NCBI GenBank assembly: GCA_039105265.1
Contig: JAPFFF010000009.1
Span: 2,542,001-2,606,000, forward strand
Direction: 5' to 3'
DNA length: 64,000 bases
Source: Tritrichomonas musculus
Lineage: Eukaryota > Parabasalia > Tritrichomonadida > Tritrichomonadidae
Below the pieces are notes generated by a model. That model saw nothing but the letters and a program-made list of their open reading frames with translations. It was not told the DNA's origin and did not search any database. Below are positions 56,423-64,000 of this stretch, piece after piece. The position numbers were made by a program, and so were the translations under genes. The stretch's first letter is position 1. Every line of letters starts with the position of its first letter.

Positions 56423-59400
56423 TTAAAAATTATGATGAATTAGTTTATCAACATATTCTTTTTGATCCAAATTCAAAAATATTTCTTTTCTTTTGGGATC
56501 TTCTATCAAATCGGCAACATCTTGTTTTAAATTTGGCATTCTTAAAAATATGTTAGCTCTAATAAAGACCAAGCAAAAACACAAAAAGTTTGGACTATTA
56601 ACAATTTCAGGTTCATGTAACAAGTCTTTAAACCCAGTTCCATGACCCATTTGCAAGATAGCTTTTACGATATCGAGTGCGAAATCAGGATTAGATTGTT
56701 CAGAAAACGCAGCAATGACCACCTCTCTTGTAATATCTTTTCTTTGCTTATAAAGAGGGTCATGCATTGTACTAATATAAATATCAACAGTTTCTCTACT
56801 AACAATTTTGAATTTTTCGAGAGCATTTTTTGGATATTTCTGGAATAAAATTTTATCATAATTATTTATCTGGTCCCAAGTATTCAAAGCGTTATATGAA
56901 AAAGGCGGGAAAACTGGAGTTAATAAATCATATATTTCGACGATTAATTTTTGAGGGAACATTGGAGTAAACGGCATCATTAAAGAACGATAAAAAGCTC
57001 TTGAAAAAGAAGGTAGTCTATTTGAAAAATAAATTGCAGCTTTTTCATCGATAATCATTTTCACTCCCGGACGATCAAAGTAAGCTGCCGGCAGAAGGTA
57101 CATAAAATAGCTGCCTGACGAAGAAGTTCTTGGTTCAAGCAGGTCATGTACTCTTTTCAATTGACTTTCATTCAAATGGACGTGAACGAAGAACATAAAG
57201 AAAACAACAGGAAAGAAAGGCTGTTTTTCGAGTGCCGAAAGGAGCGAATTAATGAAAGACTCTTCCAAACGAAGAGTAGGAGGCATTGAGCCCAAATATT
57301 TAAGGTTATATAAGCAAACATGCGCCAAAGGATAATTTCTTAAATTTACAATTTTATCGGGAACGAAAAAGACTCTTGTCAGAGATATGAAAGTGGAAAG
57401 AAGGGGCTCAATTGATTGAAGAACAGGCATATTTTGAAAGAATTCTTGAAAGATCGCTGTTTGCTTCCCTCTTTCAATTGCGAACTCGGCCGAAATCAGA
57501 GGATTATCAGAGAAGTAGTCAATGTCAAGATTGACAATTGATCGAATAAAGAACCATTTCATTCCAGCTTCTTTACGATAAGCTTTCTGAATGATCTTTT
57601 TAGAAAGTAAATAATAACCGATGGAACGAAGTCCAATATGAATAAATTGACTTAAATAAACGGGCATTTTAGCAAAATTAATATTTGTTAAATTTAATAA
57701 GAAAAGTGAACCTGCATATAGATTCCGTTCATCATCAGTAAATTTGATGATTTTCGTCCATTTTTCAACTTGTTTCGTGTGATATTCGTTCTTGTTACAG
57801 TAGTAAAAGAAGCCGACAACAAGTCGAATATCTATTGAATTTTCCATCACAAACTCTTCGGCTATCGAAAGAGAAATAGGAAATTTTTCTTCTGAAAAAT
57901 AAAAGAAATTAATGATGTCATATTTATAACCGTTCCAAACTCCTTCAATTCCTTTCTCAATTTCTATTGGCTTCATTTCAAATTTCTTTTCTTTGATCTC
58001 TTCTTCAATGTATGGCTCTTCTTCTTGTGGAAGAATCCACTGTTCTTTAGGGATTTCTTTCTCACATTCTTCAACCCATTTTGAATGCTTCTCAATTCCT
58101 TTAAAGGCTGAAAAAGTGGCCACTTTTTCAATGGGCTGATTCAAATAAGGCGCAAATTGTTTGGCTACTTCGTAATCAATAGAAACTGTCTTTAATATCG
58201 TCTCTTTTGATAATTCAATAGCTTTCTCTTCACCTTTCATTTTGACTAGAAATTTGGTCGCTTGAATTGGATCGGCAAATTCAATTCTACTCAAAAAAAT
58301 AGTCAAAACTTCATTTATAATTTCATTGTTCTCACAGCCAGAACATGAAAGAAGATTCATCGAGACTTCGATGTTGACATTAACGAGGAATTTCGACATA
58401 ATCGCAATGGCTGCCCGTAGTTCTTTAGGCGGATCAACGTCATATATGAGAGCAATTATGAAATTCGCTAAAGAAATGGCAACACGACCGATATTTGACT
58501 TAGGAAGAGTAACTGACATTTTGTGAAAGCTGTGACTAATTGAATTTTCGGTTATCCAGATGGTGTCAAGCCAAATTGGTCGATAATGTCTCTTTTCTAG
58601 CTCATTGTTCAAGCTGAAGCCGAATTGTTTGATTATTTTAATTAATGTGCCAACGGCATAATTAAAGAAAATGGATTCGTGACTTTTCGTGATCAAGTCA
58701 ATTGCATATGGAATTAATGATATGTGAACATAATCAAATGAGAGAAGCTCATTTAGCATGAATGGATCAACATATTCTGTTACCATTAACGATAATAAAA
58801 TTGACGAATCAAACCAATCTATCTTTTTAAAGTCTATTACAATGCCTGCTTTAGTTATTAACTTTTTCAATTCTTGGGCCAATTCTTCATTCAAAACTGT
58901 CATGTATTTATATACAACTTCTTCTAAATTAAATAAGAAGCCAGGATTATTTATTTGGTCTAGAGAATTCAAAAATCGTAATATATAGGATGGTATAATG
59001 TTATCATATGGAATTGGATTCATTACATTATTTACTATTAATAATGCTAATTCAGTATTGAATTCGGATATTTTTGAATAGAAAAAGTTCAAATTATCAA
59101 CTAAACAACAAAAAATTGGATTCCCTCTTAAAATTGATATTTCTGTGATTGCATCAAGCATCTTTGGTCGAAATTCAGGATCATCAAAGAAGTCAATTCC
59201 AATTTGAAAAGAGGCAAGACGATATCGGGGTTCTATTTGATCACCTAGTTTTAAATTAGGCATCAAAAAATCTTTACTAATTAATTTGTTTTGATAACCG
59301 CAATGAAGTGCATATAAACATGAGGTGGAATTCCTTTTACGAAGTGTATTTTTCGCTGATTCCCAAAAAGGTCGAAAACAGGCAGTTTGAACATCATCTA

Positions 59401-60163
59401 AATTCTTGGAATGAATAATTAATGGAATAATGCTGTATGCTAAAGATGCATTTCCACCTTCCATGAAAAGCTCATCAGATAATCGGGCTGAAATTGTAAC
59501 AGTATCGAATTCCATTTTTGGTGGTAAGTTTTTTAGACAATCTTGAATAAATTGTAAATGAGCTGATTGAAATATTAACTCTAAAAATTTGTGCTGGTTC
59601 TTTTGTAGAAGAATTGAAACACCTTTTCCATTAACTTCATGATCAATGTATAACGAAATTAAATCGCATACTTGTTGCTCAGTTGAGTATTCTTTGATTA
59701 TTTGCCACGTTTCTTCGGGAAGTGGTTCCAGGACACTGAATTCTAACTCCTTGACAATATTGTATAATATTTGGGTTTTTTCTTCTTTGTTTTTAACATA
59801 CTTAAAGTATTCAACAAATGGTTCAATGGCAGTTTCCATGTATTGGCCTAGCTTTAAGGATTGCAAATTATTTATTATTTTGAAATATTGATTCGTGTTA
59901 AATGAAGCTATGATGTTGAACCAATGATTTAGAAATTTAATGGTACGGCTTTTTAATTTGTCGTTTCTATCTTTACTATAGGGTAAAACTACTTGAAATA
60001 TGTTGGTAAAAAATGAGGCAATGTCAATGTTGGTTGAATGTAATATTTGTGGATTAATATGTGATGAGATATGATGAAGTTGATTGAGAGCTTTGTCGAT
60101 GTTCCCTTGCTCAGCTAGATTTTGGAATTTCTTGGTTATTTCGCTGAACGTGGATCCATCCAT
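56423..60163 (-). CDS. Large alpha-helical (HEAT-like) hypothetical protein
   Basis: I do not recognise this 1246-residue protein. It reads throughout as amphipathic helical repeats (for example KALNQLHHISSHINPQIL near the start; KAILQMGHGTGFKDLLHEP near the end), typical of HEAT/ARM-like solenoids. A charged acidic stretch lies at about 715-740 (EEEPYIEEEIKEKKFE) and may be a flexible hinge between two solenoid halves. There is no membrane segment, signal peptide or catalytic motif. The open frame is long and free of low-complexity sequence, so it is certainly coding. Candidates such as transport receptors or vesicle-coat scaffolds share the fold class but nothing more can be claimed. Confidence 0.85.
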   Translation of the reverse strand: MDGSTFSEITKKFQNLAEQGNIDKALNQLHHISSHINPQILHSTNIDIASFFTNIFQVVLPYSKDRNDKLKSRTIKFLNHWFNIIASFNTNQYFKIINNLQSLKLGQYMETAIEPFVEYFKYVKNKEEKTQILYNIVKELEFSVLEPLPEETWQIIKEYSTEQQVCDLISLYIDHEVNGKGVSILLQKNQHKFLELIFQSAHLQFIQDCLKNLPPKMEFDTVTISARLSDELFMEGGNASLAYSIIPLIIHSKNLDDVQTACFRPFWESAKNTLRKRNSTSCLYALHCGYQNKLISKDFLMPNLKLGDQIEPRYRLASFQIGIDFFDDPEFRPKMLDAITEISILRGNPIFCCLVDNLNFFYSKISEFNTELALLIVNNVMNPIPYDNIIPSYILRFLNSLDQINNPGFLFNLEEVVYKYMTVLNEELAQELKKLITKAGIVIDFKKIDWFDSSILLSLMVTEYVDPFMLNELLSFDYVHISLIPYAIDLITKSHESIFFNYAVGTLIKIIKQFGFSLNNELEKRHYRPIWLDTIWITENSISHSFHKMSVTLPKSNIGRVAISLANFIIALIYDVDPPKELRAAIAIMSKFLVNVNIEVSMNLLSCSGCENNEIINEVLTIFLSRIEFADPIQATKFLVKMKGEEKAIELSKETILKTVSIDYEVAKQFAPYLNQPIEKVATFSAFKGIEKHSKWVEECEKEIPKEQWILPQEEEPYIEEEIKEKKFEMKPIEIEKGIEGVWNGYKYDIINFFYFSEEKFPISLSIAEEFVMENSIDIRLVVGFFYYCNKNEYHTKQVEKWTKIIKFTDDERNLYAGSLFLLNLTNINFAKMPVYLSQFIHIGLRSIGYYLLSKKIIQKAYRKEAGMKWFFIRSIVNLDIDYFSDNPLISAEFAIERGKQTAIFQEFFQNMPVLQSIEPLLSTFISLTRVFFVPDKIVNLRNYPLAHVCLYNLKYLGSMPPTLRLEESFINSLLSALEKQPFFPVVFFMFFVHVHLNESQLKRVHDLLEPRTSSSGSYFMYLLPAAYFDRPGVKMIIDEKAAIYFSNRLPSFSRAFYRSLMMPFTPMFPQKLIVEIYDLLTPVFPPFSYNALNTWDQINNYDKILFQKYPKNALEKFKIVSRETVDIYISTMHDPLYKQRKDITREVVIAAFSEQSNPDFALDIVKAILQMGHGTGFKDLLHEPEIVNSPNFLCFCLVFIRANIFLRMPNLKQDVADLIEDPKRKEIFLNLDQKEYVDKLIHHNF

Positions 60164-61859
60164 TGTAAAAAAATAATTCCCAAAAAGATTTTGAACTTTT
60201 TAAATGTGTATTTTCGAAAATTAAATGCATATATAAAAAGTGAAAATAATTTTAACTTTTTCAAATTACTTTTAATTCATTTTACAATAGAAATTAGAAT
60301 CAACTCAAGCAGATTTTGCATCAACGAAGTAATTACTTTAGAAAGCAAAGATATATTTTTCTATTGTTTACATTATAATAAACAAAATTTTCGTATTTTT
60401 ATATTATTCAATTTGATTTGACTTTTTTATATATGAATAATTATCCTTTCTAATTAAGAATGATCCGTTATAAATGATATATTACTTATTAAAAAATATA
60501 ATACAATTTATTATATGAATTTCATATTTGGAAAATGAAAATATCATGTTCATATAAGTTAAATGCTATATTAATTTTATATCATTTTTTCTAATATCAT
60601 TTAAGCTTACATAATAGCAGCCAAATTATTAAAGATTTTTCTTGTTTAAACATTCAGATTTTTGCTATTTTTTTATCACTTGAATTTTTATTCATTTTGT
60701 TTACTGATTTCTATTGAAATCATTAATTGGTTCTATTTTTGGATTATATTTTCCACTTTGAATTAGTTTTAATATAGGTATTAATAGTTAATATGAAATA
60801 GTAATAAATATAAAGAAAATTAAAGTATAGAGTGAATAATTAAAAATTGGATAAGTGAATTCATGCAAATGATAGATAACACTATTTAAGAATATTAAAT
60901 GAATTATCTGTGCAGGCATAATAATGATGTACAGAGCATTAATTGAGTTATTATATTAATAATATATAAATATGAATAAAATTTATTGCAAAGTATACTT
61001 TGATCAAAAAAACTTTTGTAAGATTAAAAAACATTGAAATAAAATTTGAATATAACAAGATATAATCTATATGTTTTAATATATAACAAATATATAATAA
61101 TATTATTTTTATTTTAAGGATATATATCAAGATATTTGTGTATTAACCTGTTTTTTTTTAAGTTTTCACTTTTTCATAGAGTAGACTGATGGTACTAATA
61201 TAAAAAGAGCTTTATCTAGATAATTATAAGATAAAACTACTGAAAAATACAAAATATATAGATAAATAATATTTAAATATTTAATAAATGCATATAAATA
61301 ATTTATACAATTAATTTTTCCATAGTTTTTTTTTATTCAAAATAAATAGCATATCAATTATAGTTTCAATGAATTGAATCGTATATAATTATTTTCAATT
61401 TTTGAATTGTATGTAAAAAATTATATCTGCAAAAAAAATTATTAAACAAATTACTAAATATAAATGAATAATTGATTTTAATGAATAAAATAGAATATTA
61501 ATAATTGGCCAAGAATTTCAATTCAATTCAAAATTTGATTTCTTATAATAAATTGCAAATAAAATAAATTTGATCTATAGTTATAATAATATAAGTTTAA
61601 TTAAAGAAAGCAATTATTAAATATTTTTTGAAAAAAGATTTTTGAATGATCCTTACAATACAAATAAATTATTCTTTTTAACAATTTTTGATTTAAAGCA
61701 TACTCCTATGCCAAATGGTTTATTTTTTAATATCATCGCAAGAAAACGTTTATATCAAATAAATTGAATTATTTTTTTCATTTAAATTAAATAATGGTTG
61801 AAAAAAATTGAATTAATAGAATGATTTTATTTGAAAAATAACTACGATATAATCTCTAG
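60164..61859. other. AT-rich intergenic region of 1.7 kb
   Basis: This separates the divergent large helical protein and MATE genes. I saw no gene, RNA or clear terminal repeats. The sequence is dominated by A/T runs. A 99-codon plus-strand frame at 60122-60421 overlaps the start of the helical-protein gene and is not supported. Confidence 0.5.
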
Positions 61860-63635
61860 ATGCTTGACCAATCTGGGAATCCTGATTTGCTCCCACCAGC
61901 AGACGATCATCCTAAAAGAACAATATTTTCTAAGAAGAATCGTGACCTAGATAGTGGAGATATGAATCAGCCGTTAAAGGATGATATTAGGACTCACCTT
62001 TTAACGCCCAGCAATCCTACTGAACCAGATAATTCAAAAAATATCGCAGGTACTGATATTGATGGTAATGTAGAATCTCTTAACGAATCAACTGAAGAAA
62101 AAATAGAAGATGTTTCTGAAGTATCAAAGCCTAGTGGTCTTACTGATGAAGATATAGCATTAGGAATGAAGCCTCCTTTAAAAACTCTTCTTATTCTTTC
62201 AATAGGTCCATTTGTTTCACAATTAACGCAAGCTCTTTTTGGTCTTATTGATACAATGTGGATTGAAAAAGCTTTAGGTGATAAAGGAGTCACAGAAGTT
62301 TCTACATATTCAAACTTTGATACAATTGGAAGAGCATTCGGATTTTTCTTAAATGTTGCCGCAAGTACAAAAATATCTGCGCTTTTTGGTGCAGGATTGG
62401 GAATGCAAGCTCCACAATTAATTTCTGATTTACTAAGAGTTGCATTTCTCTTTTCCCTTTTTGTCCCCGCAGTTTTAATTCCAATTTTGAAACCAGCAGC
62501 ATATTGGTTTGGCGCAAATAAGGAAATTGTTGATGAAGGATTTGAATATATTTTGCCTGTTATTGCTTGTGCTTTTATTCCTATCATTTATTTAACATTC
62601 TGCGGTACTCTTTTAGCCGAAGGAAGAACTCTTATCTTTGCATTACTTCAAACAATCACATTGATCCTCAATGTACTTCTCTTTGATCCACTTTTCCTCC
62701 TTGTTTTCAAGTGGGGAATGCTTGGAAACGCTTTAGCTACAATTTTTGCAGAAGGAATTCCAATGGTTGTTATTACTACTCTCTATTACTGTGGAAAATT
62801 CAGTGTTAAGCCCAAATTTGGTGATTTGTTTAAACGATTCAGCCCGCATGCAATACCTGCTCTCAAAGTAGGTTTTTCACAGTTGTTCTATCAACTCTCA
62901 TTAGCTGTTCCTGGTATCGTTTTGCGTAAATTCTTAGGTCTTTCATCAACTGAGGAAACGTTTGTTGACATTGTTGCTGGTTTCAACGCTCAAATTAGAT
63001 TTTATCAGATTGTGCTTATGGTAACAGCAGCTGTTACAATGGGATTCCTTCCATGTGCCTCATATGCAGTTGGTGCTACTCGTTACAAGCGAGTTTTGGC
63101 GCTTTTGAAGCATGTTTGCTGGATCTCTTTTGGATGGTCAATAATTACAATGATTTTCACTGTTGGAATTCCAGCCCAAATTTCAAAGATGTTTTCATCA
63201 TCTCCAACCTATCTTGTCTATGCTACTCAATTTGTAAGAAACTCTAATGTTGTTGCCTTCCTTATTCCAGTTGCACTCATTATTCAAGCACTTTTACAAT
63301 CACTCCAACTTGGTACCCAAGCAACAATTATTAGTATTGGTACTCAATTGTTCCCATTGCCGGTCTTTTCGGCAGTTTTATACTTTACTGACAAGCATAA
63401 CCCAGGAAGATTGCTTTACGCTTACCCAATTCAACAAGCGCTTGGTGTTCTCATTTCTTTGCCTCTTGGAATTAAGCCTATGATTCATATAATTAAGAAC
63501 GCTAAAATTGAAAAAGAATATGTCGATACATCTGGAAGAATTGTCGTCGAACATGATCAAAATGCTTCTTCAGAAGCTATTACAGAACCCTTAAATCAAG
63601 AGTTGGAAGATATTAATAAGGTTACTGAAGTGTAA
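61860..63635 (+). CDS. MATE-family multidrug/cation antiporter
   Basis: The 591-residue protein has a hydrophilic, acidic N-terminus (about 1-105) followed by about 12 membrane helices (106-555) and a short cytoplasmic tail. The MATE pattern is seen at the start of the first half (LILSIGPFVSQLTQALFGLI, then DTMWIEKALGDKGVTEVSTY) and in the matching start of the second half (ALKVGFSQLFYQLSLAVPGI, then AGFNAQIRFYQIVLMVTAAV followed by GFLPCASYAVGA). MATE proteins export drugs or organic cations in exchange for H+ or Na+. Here the ion and substrate are unknown. The long N-terminal extension is more than the family usually has. The first ATG is used. Confidence 0.9.
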   Translation: MLDQSGNPDLLPPADDHPKRTIFSKKNRDLDSGDMNQPLKDDIRTHLLTPSNPTEPDNSKNIAGTDIDGNVESLNESTEEKIEDVSEVSKPSGLTDEDIALGMKPPLKTLLILSIGPFVSQLTQALFGLIDTMWIEKALGDKGVTEVSTYSNFDTIGRAFGFFLNVAASTKISALFGAGLGMQAPQLISDLLRVAFLFSLFVPAVLIPILKPAAYWFGANKEIVDEGFEYILPVIACAFIPIIYLTFCGTLLAEGRTLIFALLQTITLILNVLLFDPLFLLVFKWGMLGNALATIFAEGIPMVVITTLYYCGKFSVKPKFGDLFKRFSPHAIPALKVGFSQLFYQLSLAVPGIVLRKFLGLSSTEETFVDIVAGFNAQIRFYQIVLMVTAAVTMGFLPCASYAVGATRYKRVLALLKHVCWISFGWSIITMIFTVGIPAQISKMFSSSPTYLVYATQFVRNSNVVAFLIPVALIIQALLQSLQLGTQATIISIGTQLFPLPVFSAVLYFTDKHNPGRLLYAYPIQQALGVLISLPLGIKPMIHIIKNAKIEKEYVDTSGRIVVEHDQNASSEAITEPLNQELEDINKVTEV

Positions 63636-63785
63636 GAACAAAAAATTGAAAATTATTAATAAAATAGAAAAATGAATGTTTTTTCAAAAATTGAATTGTT
63701 TACTTTTTTTTTAATACAAAATTTTATTCAATTGGGTTAATTTTTTGAAAATTGAATAAACGTTTGTTCGATACGATAATCTTAA
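63636..63785. other. 3' flank of MATE gene
   Basis: AT-rich 3' flank without a gene. Base composition becomes noticeably less AT-rich after about 63800, where gene fragments begin. Confidence 0.5.
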
Positions 63786-63881
63786 TTATTTCTGGTTAAA
63801 TTGGCAAAACTCATTCTGCTCAGGGATACCAGACTGTACAAGCTCGTGTACGTTATCAGAAAAAACTAAAATTTCGGACAT
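63786..63881 (-). pseudogene. Possible gene fragment on minus strand
   Basis: A 31-codon frame reads MSEILVFSDNVHELVQSGIP then EQNEFCQFNQK and a stop. Its composition is that of real coding DNA, unlike nearby AT-rich noise. Upstream the same frame is closed by a stop about 12 codons away. It may be the 3' scrap of an older gene, or chance. No family is recognised. Confidence 0.3.
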
Positions 63882-63957
63882 GAAGTTAAAAAGTAGAGGT
63901 AAAAGTGGAACTTTTTAATTGTTCCCCGAAATTTGAAGTAATACAAATGTTCTGACC

Positions 63958-64000
63958 ATGAAAGAACCTTTTGATGATCGTGTTATGGCTAGTGCAGAAC
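63958..64000 (+). CDS. Possible 5' end of a gene cut by the window edge
   Basis: An ATG at 63958 opens MKEPFDDRVMASAE and runs off the right edge. The codons look coding (balanced composition, few A/T-only codons) but only 14 are visible, so a real gene cannot be confirmed. Confidence 0.3.
   Translation, partial: MKEPFDDRVMASAE

Noticed and set aside
1-64000. tRNA, rRNA, CRISPR or viral-type elements
   Set aside because: Reading for tRNA B-box words, rRNA-like GC-rich blocks, regular spacer arrays, or capsid/integrase-like proteins gave no convincing candidate. Small RNAs could still be missed by eye.

Overview
The window is nuclear DNA of a parabasalid protist, most likely a trichomonad and probably Tritrichomonas foetus or a close relative. 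This is inferred from several things. The DNA is very AT-rich. The genes are long and intronless on both strands, and TAA, TAG and TGA are all used as stops. The gene mix is typical: a TKL kinase, DUF3447-type ankyrin, PH-LRR, BTB-like, degenerate EF-hand and tubby-like proteins and two actin-family proteins, plus conserved eukaryotic genes (CCDC39, CK2 beta, polo kinase, TAF2, RPL7). CCDC39 implies motile 9+2 flagella. I found no convincing intron or tRNA gene.

Layout. 0-9 kb: an Arp4-like protein, a cathepsin-B-like protease, a TKL kinase with helical-repeat tail, and two unrecognised proteins. 9-17 kb: a TBC Rab-GAP, CCDC39, a divergent actin and a BTB-like coiled-coil protein. 17-28 kb: polo-like kinase, HMG-box-like protein, a beta-rich unknown protein, a small acidic protein, a coiled-coil/RWD-like protein, an MFS sugar porter, a WD40 protein, a tubby-like protein and CK2 beta. 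28-30.3 kb: a gene graveyard with a decayed minus-strand DDE transposase, a 90-bp GC-rich palindromic island, a 21-bp direct repeat and a probable MULE fragment. 30.3-41 kb: a TEX261/SVP26-like protein, a tetraspanin-like protein, a degenerate and truncated acyl-CoA synthetase, an EF-hand-like repeat protein, an ankyrin protein, a DENN protein and a small one-pass membrane protein. 41-53 kb: a 1625-residue PH-LRR (CARMIL-like) protein with a coding minisatellite, a second tubby-like protein, TAF2 and RPL7. 53-56.4 kb: a gene desert with two minisatellites and a 1.27-kb element bounded by 12-bp inverted repeats (MITE-like). 56.4-64 kb: a 1246-residue helical protein, a MATE transporter and gene scraps at the right edge.

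The genes are not an operon. Neighbours are unrelated, many pairs are divergent with short shared promoters (79-111 bp in three cases), and recurring themes are the flagellum and cytoskeleton (CCDC39, actins, PLK, PH-LRR), membrane traffic (TBC, DENN, TEX261-like, tubby) and nuclear/transcription roles (Arp4-like, HMG-like, TAF2). No viral element or CRISPR-like system was seen. The most unusual items are the acyl-CoA-synthetase-like protein with destroyed ATP motifs, the palindromic GC island next to the transposase relic, the MITE-like element, and polo kinase with altered phosphate-binding residues.
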